A DNA stretch of 64,000 nucleotides from Romanomermis culicivorax (GCA_963922205.1 CAWUHX010000236.1:1-64000); one strand, 5' to 3'. Shown: positions 1-9,871, counted from the first letter of the stretch. Translations and numbers: made by a program. Notes: a model not told the origin generated them from the sequence alone.

Positions 1-30
1 CCTTTTTTTCTGACTCGCTCTGTATGATAC
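1..30. mobile_element. Right end of a mariner-like inverted-repeat element (cut by window start)
   Basis: The first 30 bases (T-run, then GACTCGCTCTGTAT) match the right terminus of the complete element at 996-1766, so a second copy ends here. The rest of it lies upstream of the window. Confidence 0.6.
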
Positions 31-716
31 CGTGCATCTATTTTTTGTGCAAATGACTATGCACAAAAAAGACTGGTACTAATAACTTGACGTTTGGTTG
101 AAGCAATGTTGCCAGATTGTTCTAGAGAAAAATCACAAATGTCTTCTGAAAACTGCAACAAAAGACGCCAAAAAAGGAAATAAAACCACCACACAAAAAT
201 AATAAGATTACGCAAAATAAGCCTTTGTTAGCACAAAAAAGACATTTTAATTATTTTCGCTGATTTTTTGAATATTCTACTGCATCCGGATATGATAATT
301 TAATAAAAACTAAAAAAATGATTTTTCAAGTTATCAGGCCAAGATACTCCTAATAATACAACAAAGGAAATTATTTTCATATGAAAAACATCTCATAAAA
401 AGCAAATTGTAAAAAAATTTAGTGGCAGACGTTTTATGCTGGATTCCAATGTCGTTAATTCTGGCGTCTAGTACCGGAAATTTTTTTGATTCTAAAAAGC
501 TAGATCGCCGCAAAACTGTTTTAACATTTATTTCTTGGATTAAAGATCTCATTTTGTCAGTGAATTCAATGATTTTTCAGCAAGGCAAAATTCAAAAATC
601 ATGTTGGAAACATATAACATAAATTCAAAAAATAGACAAGCAACCAACGACTTGAATTCTTCAACTCGACCAGGGCAAGAAATTTTGTCTATGCTGATAA
701 TGTTTTGATCATTCAA
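31..716. other. AT-rich non-coding stretch, nothing recognised
   Basis: Open frames here are short, low-complexity and resemble nothing I know. I see no repeat termini. Confidence 0.4.
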
Positions 717-860
717 TAGAGGTGAAACGCTTAACCGGAACCGAAACCGTTATTAAGCGAACAAAATTTAGGAACCGGAATCGAATAATACTAAATTTTG
801 GAACCGGAGCATAATTTTTTAAAATATCGATTCCTAAACGGTTCTTATGATGGTAGAAAA
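717..860 (+). mobile_element. hAT-type terminus with CCGGAACCG subterminal repeats (fragment)
   Basis: It opens TAGAGGTGAAACGCTTAACC, close to the TAGAGATGAAACGG end of the complete element at 57,132-58,610. CGGAACCG/GGAACCGGA words then recur four times in about 110 bases. The opposite end was not found, so this is a left-end fragment. Confidence 0.45.
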
Positions 861-995
861 TACTATTTTCAGTTTTTGTTATGTCTCTCAGTGTGAAGAT
901 ATTTCTAGAAAAAATTGATTTCAATAGATTCCTCAAATGAGCGTAGTTTTCCGTGGTATTTACTAGCCTATTCATGGCCTTTTACTGATATATAT

Positions 996-1766
996 ACAGG
1001 GTGAGCCAAAAAAAGCGACTGGTATTGACTTTCATAGCTTTCTAATGGGTGAAGCTTTTTTAATGTGGCTTCCTGCCGTCGATGGATAAAACATCTGGCA
1101 TAAAAATTGCAAAGTTTCAGCGAGATTGCTCCAATATTGATTGACTAGAATCAAAAATACTGTGCGTCGGTTTTATTGATAATAAATTTTGAAAAATTGG
1201 CAAAAATTGACAAAATCAACATGTTTTACAACAGAAAAGTACAATAGATCCAATCAGGAGAAACGGTAATACCTGTAAACTACAAGGAAGCCATCTTAGT
1301 GTGTCCTACTTTCTGCTTCACCAATAATTTTAATAGTTTTACGATTTGGTCAATAACAGAATTGATTTTGTTTTTGATTATGCTTTTTTCCAATTTCAAA
1401 ACAAAGGCTCTTGATTTTGGCGAAATTTTGCCCCATATTAAAACAAGAAGTTAATGACTTTAAATTACGTGCAACTTACAAATTTGGGTGACTTTTGGAG
1501 TATTATTGTGTGTAAAAAGCTTTACAAAACTTTTCTCACAACAGGACAACTTTTACTTTGATTTCACTATGTTTACTTTTTGAAAAATGACCACTTTTTA
1601 CTAAATTTCTGTTTGTACAGTAACCATAAATGCTAGGAGCATAAAATTTGGTCTTCACATCAAAGATAAACAGGGCATTTTAATGCGCAATCCGCATTGA
1701 AAGAGCTCCATCCAGTCAAAAGTTATGGAAGTCAGCACCGGTCGCCTTTTTTTCGGCTCACTCTGT
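996..1766. mobile_element. Non-autonomous mariner-like element with long terminal inverted repeats
   Basis: The left end begins ACAGGGTGAGCCAAAAAAAG and the right end is the imperfect inverse (CTTTTTTTCGGCTCACTCTGT). The repeat continues inward about 60 bases, with GACTTTCATA on the left mirrored by TATGGAAGTC on the right. Both ends abut TATA/TA, as expected for a TA target. No transposase frame is present. ACAGGGTGNNCC ends are typical of mariner-type elements in insects (general knowledge). Family-level naming is an inference. Confidence 0.65.
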
Positions 1767-2345
1767 ATAAGACCCCCAATCGGTTGGTTGGGAAGATAAA
1801 CTCGAAATTTGTGCGATGGGTGCGATAGGGTGCTCATTTTCCCCAAAATAGTGGTTTTTTTCGACGACTTTTTATCCTGAAAGAGCAAAATAAAGCATGC
1901 ACAAAGATCAACTTTAAGACGACCCTAAAAAATAATTTACGCCGGAAGCGATGTTATGCAATTAAATAAGCACGACCTGATTTTTAAATAATCATAACGA
2001 ACGAAAAGTAAAACACATTTTCTTTGCATTGAAAAATATATGGTAAGGAAAATAAGGTTCTTAATTCAAAAATTAATCACTGGTTTATCAAGCTTACTAA
2101 TTTTCACAATTTTATGCTTCGAAAAATAATTCTCAAAAGCTTTTTGGTCTATGATTTCAAAAAGTCGAAGCACAGTTTTTTTGCATATTTTTCCTAAACA
2201 ACTCCCAAATATCTACCAAACTATCATTCTTTTCATACCGTTGTCTTGTCAACAATAGTGATAATCCTTCGAGAAATGACCAGAATTTTCCCCCAAAACA
2301 TTTCCAAAAAAGAACGAAAATGCCATTTTTTGTCTAATTTTTTCG
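1767..2345. other. Non-coding, nothing recognised
   Basis: AT-rich sequence without supported frames or repeat ends. Confidence 0.4.
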
Positions 2346-2349
2346 AGTT

Positions 2350-2465
2350 GGTGGGAGGGTCCCAACCCCAACATTTGGGTACTAGGTCTGACCGAATTGG
2401 GAGACGGTCCCAAAATTTGGGCATTAGGTGCATGACCGAGTTGGGGGTAGAGTCTCCCCCGACTC
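2350..2465. repeat. Two-copy tandem repeat, ~47 bp unit, GGGTCCCAA/TTGGG-rich
   Basis: Two consecutive units share the order GGTCCCAA...TTTGGG...TAGGT...GACCGA(A/G)TTGGG (about 2,358-2,403 and 2,405-2,452). Both contain short self-complementary words (GGTCCCAA with TTGGGAGA). Confidence 0.55.
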
Positions 2466-2574
2466 CGCCAATGACAAACATGTTTAAAATATATATTCCA
2501 ATTGTTTTTCGTTTTTTAATTCATTTATTAAAGTCGTGATGACATTTTTAAACAACGAATTAGGAACAATTATT

Positions 2575-2690
2575 TGAAATCCCCCTCCAAACACTGCAAA
2601 TAGGGGAAAAAGTGCCTTTTTTGGCCATTTTTGGGAAATTTTTGACTTTTTCGACCCCCCCCCCCCCCCCACCAACTGGTCGGACCTCTT
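2575..2690 (+). mobile_element. Fragment of the CATACCTGTA MITE family
   Basis: The central and right part matches complete copies at 10,531, 22,863 and 25,433: TTTTTGGCC..TTTTTGGGAAA, GACTTTTTCGACC, a run of about 18 C, then AACTGGTCGGACCTCTTACAG. The left terminus and last bases of the right terminus are missing. Confidence 0.6.
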
Positions 2691-2790
2691 ACAGACGCGT
2701 AGCACCCGAACTTCGGGCTGTGCAACCAAAAGCCTGACTGCCCTCTTGATTAGGTTAGAGGATTTCCTGTTCGGAGAAACATTCTTGTGT
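2691..2790 (-). repeat. Dispersed repeat with TTGCACAGCCCGAA core (copy 1)
   Basis: Read on the minus strand it matches 7,200-7,315 and 54,540-54,665: a TCCGGACAGGAAACCCT-like start, then TAACCTAATCAA, then GGTTGCACAGCCCGAA. It directly follows the MITE fragment. I suspect subterminal parts of a larger family. Confidence 0.5.
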
Positions 2791-3177
2791 GTTATAAAAT
2801 GGAAAATAGTGAGAATTTTCCGGCGTTTCGCGCCGGATTTCAATTGATTTTCCTATATTCTAATGCACGGTTGGAAAATGTCATTGTAGCTTACGCTTAT
2901 AGCTTTTAATCATCAGTATACTACGGATAAATGTTTGAACCTGTGTTTTTTTAACGACTTTGACGAGAAACGAGATTTTTCTCGGTTATTTTCCCAACAG
3001 CTTTTTGCGATCTTGAGAAAAATTTTGACTTTTGTGTGACTAAATTATTTTGAGTCTTCGGTCAGCGATAAAAATTGAAAAGATCCATTTTCCAGCGTTG
3101 TAGAATGATAAATCCAAAGGCTTCGGCGCTATATACGCGCCGAACAAGTTACTCAATACCAACCTTTTCATTCCCTC

Positions 3178-3295
3178 CCACTGTTTTTTTCCACATTTGC
3201 ACTATAATGTGGAAAAAAATCTGGAATGTGGAAAAATTTTTTGAGGTCTTTCCACAAATGTGGAAGAAATTTCACATTGAGAAAATGCATTTTGG
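3178..3295 (+). mobile_element. Left end of a keyword hAT-type element (TTCCACAT keyword)
   Basis: CACTGTTTTTTTCCACATTT is followed by ATGTGGAAAA, GAATGTGGAAAA, TTTCCACAAATGTGGAAG and TTTCACATTG. This has the plan of the complete elements at 4,362 and 7,472: CANTG, T tract, then a short word repeated in both orientations. I could not find the matching right end. Confidence 0.45.
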
Positions 3296-3739
3296 TACAT
3301 TTTAGGACGTTTAAATCTCGAAATTTTCCGGCGCAAAGCGCCGGTTATAACTTTAATAATCATTATTATTTATTACCAAGCTCAGGCGCGGCTTTTAGCA
3401 TGTCTACCCTCACTTACCATTTAATCTTTAATGGTTTTCATCATCTTAAACGTATTATTTCATGTTTAATTAATTTTGAACATTATATATCTTTATATTT
3501 ATTTTTTCCTTCATAGATTTTTTGAGAAACTTTCCAAACTTTTTGAGGTGTTTGTTCCTTTCTCAACCTAAATTGAATTAAAAAGCTGCATGGAAGTATT
3601 TTTGGAAAATTTCTACGCTCCTGACATATCTTTTTGGTCAAATTTATGAAAGGTTACAAACAAATTACTGGTGTCAAAATCTTTCGACTGATAAATTTCT
3701 AGAAATTACTATTTAAGAATACAAACTACAAATCTAATT

Positions 3740-4165
3740 TTTGAGATTATATGTTCGAAAAATTGGCAATCAGAATGTGCGAATTCATTGATTTTAGAGT
3801 AAGCACATAAAAATTTATCTGTGCGATCAAAATAGTAGAAAGGTACAAAAGTTTGAGCGTGCGAAAAGCAGGTTTTTTTTTGCACAGGCCAGGTTGCAAT
3901 GTGCAACTTGAGGAAAAATGTGGCTCGCATAGATAAATTTTTGGTTGCTCACTCTGAAATCGATAAATTTTCTTAAATTTATCAGAAAAACCATAGCAAA
4001 ACTGGTTTTCTTGTATTTCGTTCGACTGCGTAGGTTTTAGGCATTTAAAACCCAATTTCGAAGAAAGAAAGAAATTTAGTAAATGCGAATAAATACAGGA
4101 GTAAATACGAATAATACAGAAAAGCTCATGGATGTGACAAAAGCACATGCGAATTGAGCTTTAAA
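3740..4165 (-). repeat. Dispersed repeat (copy of 10.2 kb / 55.7 kb / 8.6 kb family)
   Basis: The TTGCACAGGCCAGGTTGCAA / TGTGCAACTTGAGGAAAAA block recurs near 10,245-10,330 and 55,665-55,750. The segment 4,060-4,165 (GAAAGAAAG...AAGCACATGCGAATTGAGC) is the inverse of 8,585-8,700. The frames seen here are not coding. Confidence 0.5.
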
Positions 4166-4361
4166 AAATAACTCACTTTAGACCGAAAACAGGGCATATT
4201 ATATTTGGCGGAAGGTTGTTTGCGATTGGTGTATAACATTATGATTCTCCATTCCTTGGCCTTACAATCGCATAAAAATTATATAACACTTTTATTTTGC
4301 CCGTAGGCACACAATGAACAAATAATAATACAGTGGTTATGGTAATGCGTCGTTTCGGTAG

Positions 4362-4563
4362 CAGGGGTTTTTTTTTCCGTACAGTACGGATTTTTTTCAG
4401 GTGGTACGGAAAAATTTTATAGGAATTTCCGTACGGTACGGAACTATTTTTTAACTAACTTAACTATTTTTGCGCCATACGGAAATAAGTTAGGCGGTAC
4501 GGAAATTTTTTCACTGGATTTCCGTACGGTACGGATCGATCGGTACGGAAAAAAAAAGCCCTG
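4362..4563. mobile_element. Complete 202-bp hAT-type MITE, CCGTACGG keyword, perfect 8-bp TSD
   Basis: Ends are CAGGGGTTTTTTTTTCCGTA and the inverse GTACGGAAAAAAAAAGCCCTG. The flanks carry the identical octamer TTCGGTAG (4,354-4,361 and 4,564-4,571). The body is little more than repeats of (T)TTCCGTAC / GTACGGAA, including the palindrome CCGTACGGTACGG twice. An 8-bp TSD with CAGNG ends is the hAT signature (established knowledge). No coding capacity. Confidence 0.88.
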
Positions 4564-4710
4564 TTCGGTAGTCTACCTACTACCATCCTCAGGCGACAAT
4601 AAACTCCTTTTTTACAAACTTCGCTACTTGAGGGAATTGAACCCAGGTTTACAAAAAGACTTTTTGGGTATCAAGATTTAAGCTATAAGGAGCACCTCGA
4701 CAAATCTGGC

Positions 4711-4773
4711 CTTGATGACCTTGTATTTAGTGATGACCTTGTATTGAGTCTTGATGACCTTGTATTGAGTCTA
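4711..4773 (+). repeat. Short tandem repeat, three ~20-bp units
   Basis: GATGACCTTGTATT(T/G)AGT(CTT) is repeated three times in tandem just inside the left inverted arm of the Penelope-like fragment. Confidence 0.7.
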
Positions 4774-4845
4774 GAGCGCTTCCACTGGGCCATGGGGGCC
4801 AGTGGTAACTTGTTTAGAAGTGCTATATATCCTGACTTGGGGGTA

Positions 4846-5240
4846 CTAGTTCAGACTTGGGTTCCTGTCTGTTGCCCTTCTAAGGAATGCTTGGTTCCAT
4901 ATGTGGCCTATTTCAATGCTCTTACTACCTACATTTTTTGACCCCACTTTTTCCATCTCAATGGTTTCTTTCATCTTCCTTTTGTAGGCATTAGGCTGTT
5001 GGGCAAGTACGGTGGTATTGTCAAAATTGGGTGTACATCCACATGATAGGCAATGTTCCGCCACACCACTTATCTCAAGGCTCAGGTTCTTAAGGGCATT
5101 TCTGCGTTCTGCAATATGGGTCTTGAGTGTTCTGCTCGTTTCTCCTATGTATACTTTCCCACATGGTGCCATAGGTACTGGGTATACTATACCCTGTGTA
5201 TCTTCTTTATTTCTAGGTGGTGCTACTTTGCTGACTCTTT
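4846..5240 (-). pseudogene. Penelope-like element GIY-YIG endonuclease domain (partial)
   Basis: The minus-strand frame reads GIVYPVPMAPCGKVYIGETS and then RTLKTHIAERRNALKNL. GIVY and VYIG are the two motifs of the GIY-YIG nuclease fold; the following Arg and the later KRKMKETIEME segment fit the C-terminal endonuclease of Penelope-like elements. The frame stays open to a stop near 4,846. It faces away from the RT at 5,420, which is abnormal. No start codon belongs to this fragment, since the domain would be the tail of a longer polyprotein. Identity rests on motif recognition only. Confidence 0.7.
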
Positions 5241-5419
5241 TCCTGATTGTGTCTTTACTTGTGGCAACTAGTTCAACCTTGTACTTGTGGCATATTCACT
5301 TCAGTTTCTGTGTTAGTTGGCCACTGTAAAGTATTACAATTAGCCGAATAGAGAAAAAAGTTAGAAAGCAAGTATGAGATGCCAAGTTAGAAAAAAACAG
5401 TAACAATAAAAGAACGATG

Positions 5420-5935
5420 TAAGGCCCCTCACATATATGGCCTGCCAAAGATCCATAAGCCAGAAATTCCACTAAGACCAGTGGTGAGCTGCATTGGAAC
5501 AATAATCCATCCATTGGCTAAGCACTTAGTAAAGATCATTAGTCCATTGCAGAACAATATAGAATCTAACATAGTCAACAGCAAGGACTTTGTAAGCAAG
5601 ATCAAGGACATAAAGTTAGATGAGAACACTAAGTTGGTAAGCCTGGATGTTGTAAGCTTGTTCACAAGTGTTCCAGTAGTAGAAGCAATAAGCTATCTTA
5701 GGGCCCAACTGGAAGCAGAGCAGATTGCAGCCTAGCAGAAAGAACTAGCCTAACAGCACAACAGGTTGCAGACCTAACTGAGTATTGTGTGTGCAGCACC
5801 ATATTCCAGTTCAAAGACAAATTCTACCAACAAACAGATGGCATGGCAATGGGTTCACCACTATCCCCTGCACTTTGTAACCTGTTCATGGACAAACTTG
5901 AAACATCAGCATTGAAAACAGCACCAGACAGAAAA
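5420..5935 (+). pseudogene. Penelope-like reverse transcriptase fragment, frameshifted
   Basis: Frame one (about 5,420-5,735) carries IYGLPKIHKPEIPLRPVVS and then LVSLDVVSLFTSVP, which includes the first catalytic aspartate region. After a stop and frame change, the segment from 5,789 carries FYQQTDGMAMGSPLSPALCN. YGLPKIHK and QTDGMAMGSPLSP are characteristic of Penelope-like RT. The catalytic YxDD block and everything after it are missing, so the gene cannot act. It runs into the right inverted arm. Confidence 0.72.
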
Positions 5936-5994
5936 CAGCACCAGACTCCTTATAGCTTAAATCTTGATACCCAAAAAGCCTTTTGTAAACCTTC

Positions 5995-7202
5995 ATTGAA
6001 CTTTTTCTACCAATTTAGTATCCCCAACCAGACAAGGATTCCAGAATGGTGAACCATACTCAAGAATAGGGAGAACATAGGATTTTTAATTCATTGAAGT
6101 TAGAGTGAAAACATTTTAAAATCAAATTTGCCACCCTAGATGCTTTTTTAACCACCTAATTACAGTGGGCAGTTGCTGACAATTTTTCATTGAACATAAC
6201 ACCAAGGTCCTTCATCTCTGGAACAGTAGGAATCAGAAAATCGTTTATATAATACTCAACTTTGGGGTTATTACTGCCAAGATGCAATACAGCATTTTTC
6301 CAGAGAAATAGATAATTGCCATTTCAATGACCATTCATAAACTTTGACAAGATCGCCTTGAAGTACTTCAGCATTTTCTGTAGCATTGAATATTTTCACA
6401 TCATCAGCAAAAATATAAATTTCAATGCTAAAACCATCAAATATATCATCTATGAAAATTAAGAGCAATGTTGGTCCCAATGCACTACCCTGAGGAAACC
6501 CACTAGTAACCTTAATTGGATTAGAAGAGCAATTGCCAATTTTTACCTATCGAGATCAAATAAAAAACCATGTAACCATCTCAATAAAAAAACCAGATTT
6601 GCCATAGGAAGCTAATTTTACGACTAGTTTTCCATGAGAAACAGTATCAAATGCTTTTTGAAAATCGATATAAATTGAATCTGTTGCTAATTTTTTTCCA
6701 AATTTTTAGCCCATAATGTTTTACAACTTAGAAGCTGAATAACACAAGATTTTTTCTTTCTAAATCCAAATTGTCTGTTATTCAGAAAATTATTTGACTC
6801 AAAATAAGCCATCAGGTCTACATTTGTAATACTTTCCATGACCTTTTATGAGACACAACATAAAGAAACTGGTCTGTAGTTTTCTACCTTTGCTGAGTCC
6901 TTTTTTTAAATAGGTACTACATTTGATGTTTTCGAAATATCTGGTAATTGTCCAGTTCTGAATGAAATTTCAAAAATTGTTCTCAAAGGTTCTGCCAAAA
7001 CAAGATGTAATTTTTTCAGGAAAAAGGCACACAGACCATCAGGACCAAGAGACAGAGTAGGCTTCAAATATTTTAGAGTCAATAGGACTCTTAAGAAATC
7101 AAATTTGATTGAAAAATCTTTATTAAACTGCTTTTGAGGATATTCAGGGATTTTTTCATTGTCCAAGATAAATACAGATCCAAAAAACGCATAGAAATGC
7201 AT
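5995..7202 (-). pseudogene. Non-LTR retrotransposon reverse transcriptase remnant (CR1/Jockey-like)
   Basis: Reading leftwards, broken frames follow RT order. 7,202-6,906 has SLGPDGLCAFFLKKL and ends in SKTSNVVPI (RT 1). About 6,840-6,600 has RQFGFRKKKSC and FYIDFQKAFDTVSHGKL (RT 2-3). 6,480-6,270 has ALGPTLLLIFIDDI and IYIFADDVKIF (the FADD catalytic box). About 6,090-6,000 has YVLPILEYGSPFWNP. Stops and frameshifts separate the blocks, so it is dead. It stops within a few bases of the Penelope-like right arm. The RT style could match the ORF1/endonuclease at 59.7-61.2 kb, but the two do not overlap, so this is unproven. Confidence 0.75.
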
Positions 7203-7320
7203 CTCCGGACAGAAAACCCTGTAACCTAATCAAAAAAACAGTCAAGCCTCAAGTTGCACAGTGCAACTTGGCAGTAAAAATTCGGTTGCACAGCCCGAAA
7301 TTTGGTTGCTGTGTTCAAAA
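7203..7320 (+). repeat. Dispersed repeat with TTGCACAGCCCGAA core (copy 2)
   Basis: It shares ATCTCCGGACAGAAAACCCT, AACCTAATCAA, AGTTGCACAGTGCAACTTG and GGTTGCACAGCCCGAA with 54,540-54,665, and inversely with 2,691-2,790. TTGCACAGTGCAA is a palindrome. Confidence 0.55.
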
Positions 7321-7471
7321 ATACCCTAGAAGTATGAAACGCGAAAACCGCCAAAAAAGGCAAAAGCTGCGGCAAAAAGCGCAAAATATTGAAACTGGGA
7401 GAAAAACCAAGAGAGGCAATCGATAACCGCGGAAACGGACCGCGGCATCTAGCAAGCTGGAGTCACTGAAG

Positions 7472-8093
7472 CAGTATTTTTCTGTGCTAAAACATGGTTT
7501 TTGGCATTAAAAAATTTGGAATGGCACAAAAAATTTTGAGCGTTTGTGCCAATTGGCACAAAGTTTTTTTTACGTTTAAGAGGCTGAAAATGCAGAGAAT
7601 TTTTGGCGCTGCGCGCCGAGTCAACGAATAAAATATTTTCTATTCGTATATTTGACCCGAACACGAACGATTTCTCTCCGAACATATTAGTATCGTTGCA
7701 GCAACCTTTGTAGGCTGTCAATGACTGATGAATATATATATAAGTACCTCTAATATTAATATAGATATTCATATTCTTGAATTTCCTGAACAATTCTAGT
7801 TCTAGATTTATTTAAATTTTCTCAACATTCCATTCCTTTTTGAGTCGTCGTGAATTATTTTCTTGCACAGCTTTTTCTTATCTCACTGACATGGTTAGCT
7901 CAAAAATAGGTAGGGCACGATTTCTACAAAAAATTAATGCCTTAAATGTTAGCTTTTTATCAAACTTTGGCCTAAAACTTTTCCACAATTTTCAGTATGT
8001 TTCTGGTAGAAAAAATTTTTTTGTGCCATTGGCACAAATTTTTTTGGCCTCTTGTGCCAATTGGCACAAATGTCCGTGCACAAAAAAATGCTG
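7472..8093. mobile_element. Complete 622-bp hAT-type non-autonomous element, GTGCC keyword
   Basis: It begins CAGTATTTTTCTGTGC and ends GTGCACAAAAAAATGCTG. Its flanks are CACTGAAG (7,464-7,471) and CACTCAAG (8,094-8,101), an 8-bp TSD with one mismatch. Near both ends TTGTGCCA/TGGCACAA words recur, several as the palindrome GTGCCAATTGGCAC. It includes the GGCGC..GCGCC motif near 7,606. No frame resembles a transposase. Confidence 0.82.
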
Positions 8094-8154
8094 CACTCAA
8101 GTGATGAAGAGAGCAGCGCCAGTATAGTTTACTTTGCGAACGGGGACTTTATTC

Positions 8155-8245
8155 GACGAAGCATTAGGGAGCGAGATCTGTCATCAATTTGATTGGTCGA
8201 AAAATTTCATACCTTCAATTTGATTGGTCGAAAACTTGAGTTTAC
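8155..8245 (+). repeat. Short direct repeat TTTGATTGGTCGAAAA
   Basis: The 16-mer occurs at about 8,188 and 8,218, in the spacer between two hAT-type elements. Confidence 0.5.
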
Positions 8246-8270
8246 TCCTTCCTAGCCGTGAGTCCAGCCC

Positions 8271-8355
8271 AAGCCTAAGCCTAAGCCTAATCCTAAGCTT
8301 AAGCCTAAGCGTAAACCTAAGCCTAAGCCTAAGCCTGAGTCTAAGCCTAAGCCAG
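8271..8355 (+). repeat. Hexanucleotide microsatellite (AAGCCT)n
   Basis: About fourteen AAGCCT-type units with occasional changes (AATCCT, AAGCTT, AAGCGT, GAGTCT). It is a simple interstitial array between two hAT-type elements. It is not the insect telomere repeat TTAGG. Confidence 0.85.
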
Positions 8356-8431
8356 AAAATTTGCCATTAACAACTGTAAAAATCAATTAATTTTTTCGAC
8401 CAAAAGAATGATGACAGATCTTGCTTCGCAA

Positions 8432-9412
8432 CAGCGTTTTTTTTGTGCACGGACATTTGTGCCAATCGGCACAAAGGGCCAAAAAAATTTGTGCCAATGG
8501 CACAAAAAATTTTTTAACTCTAAAAACGTACTGAAAACCATAAAACTGGTTTGTGCCAAAAGTTATAACAATATGCCCAGTTTTCGATAAAGCTCAATTC
8601 GCACGTGCTTTTGACATGTCCATGAGCTTTCCTGTATTTATTGATATTTCTTGTATTTCTTTGCATTTAATAAATTTCTTTTCTTTCTTTCTTTCAAGTT
8701 TGATAAAAACTAACTAAAGATACTTTCACCCCATTCATTTGCATAAAAATCGTGTCCGCTCTATTTTCTCTAACCACGTCAGCGAGATAAGAAAAACTGG
8801 TCTAAAAAACGGTTTCTACGATCCGAATAGAAATTGAATGCTTCAAAAGTTCAGATAACTTTTTGTCATGAAGTTTTCCTTTACTTTTCGGCCTCCTTCC
8901 TAACAACTATATCCAAAATTAAATTAGAATGTCTTGTCTATAACTGTTTTCTCCTGAAAAAAGCAAAGTCGATAGTTGCTTCACGTAGACTTTTGGTTGA
9001 ATAATTGTGCCAAAAATGTCAATTTTTTTCTTCGAATCAATCACTAAAAATATAAGTTTCGGTTCTCAATCTAACTGAATGAACAGAGGAAGTAAAGTTA
9101 ACAATTTCTATTCTTTAGCCGGTCATTGACAATCTCAAATTCTGTTGTGATAATACAAATAAATTTTTTGAATAGAATCCGCTCGCGTCCGAGACGTTCA
9201 AAGGAAAGTAGTCAATATTAAACCCATTGAATCGGCGCGAAGCGCCGAAAAAATTTTGCGTTTTCAGCCCTTAAAATGACTAAAAATCAAGGAAATTTAA
9301 CCTTGGACCAGTCAAATAATTTGTGCCAATTGGCACAAACGCTCAAAATTTTTTGTGCCATTCCAAATTTTTTTGTGCCAAAAACCATGTTTTGGCAAAA
9401 AAAAAACCACTG
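8432..9412. mobile_element. 981-bp hAT-type non-autonomous element, GTGCC keyword
   Basis: The left end is CAGCGTTTTTTTTGTGCACG, the right end TGGCAAAAAAAAAACCACTG. CTTCGCAA precedes the left end (8,424-8,431) and recurs three bases after the right end (9,416-9,423), so it is a TSD with a small CTT duplication. GTGCCAAT(C/T)GGCACAA occurs near both ends. The interior block from about 8,750 (ACCACGTCAGCGAGATAAGA) recurs at 14.35, 54.9 and 59.2 kb. It carries the CGGCGCGAAGCGCCG palindrome at 9,233. Confidence 0.78.
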
Positions 9413-9599
9413 CTTCTTCGCAATGCTTTCTCTTTATTCGCATCTATCAACAGTACATCATCTCTATATTGTAGTTTCAATGGTACATTATCAACTTGGA
9501 TACATAATCTCTGTTTGATCACGATAGTCAATATGATGATATCTCACATAATTAAGAATTCTATATATCTATGACATTCCTCCTATAGCGCATAAAAAA

Positions 9600-9871
9600 T
9601 TGAAAATGCACGTAGTACGGTTTACTGTTATACGTGAGTAGGAAGATACATCCGATCGCACAAGTACTGTGTTTCTACCAGACATCTCAACACCGCCGCC
9701 GGTTTAACAACAAACAAAGGATTCAATTCGAAATCTCCAGCTAAATCTCGACTCAATAAAAATTCACTTTCGTCGAGTTCGTTTATCGTAGAATTCTACG
9801 TTGAAAAGAAATTTTGACGATCATTTATTTGTAATTATCATCGATAAAAAACTCTGGAACATTTATTAGGA
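9600..9871 (+). promoter_or_regulatory. Presumed promoter / 5' UTR of the B56 gene
   Basis: This non-repetitive stretch lies immediately before the B56 start codon and is free of the transposon words found on both sides. The bases before ATG (TTATTAGGA) give no strong context. I see no convincing TATA box, and a 5' UTR intron cannot be excluded. Confidence 0.4.

Larger units (their letters stand above)
4646..5991. mobile_element. Penelope-like element fragment flanked by 45-bp inverted repeats
   Basis: The left arm 4,646-4,690 (GGTTTACAAAAAG...GCTATAAGG) is nearly the exact inverse of 5,948-5,991. Inside are a GIY-YIG endonuclease reading leftwards and a reverse transcriptase reading rightwards. 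In intact Penelope-like elements the endonuclease follows the RT on the same strand, so this copy is rearranged: two partial copies, or an internal inversion. Inverted terminal copies of this kind are known for the class. The copy is dead. Confidence 0.7.

Noticed and set aside
8271..8355. Telomere array
   Set aside because: The unit AAGCCT is not a known animal telomere repeat, and the array is short and interstitial.
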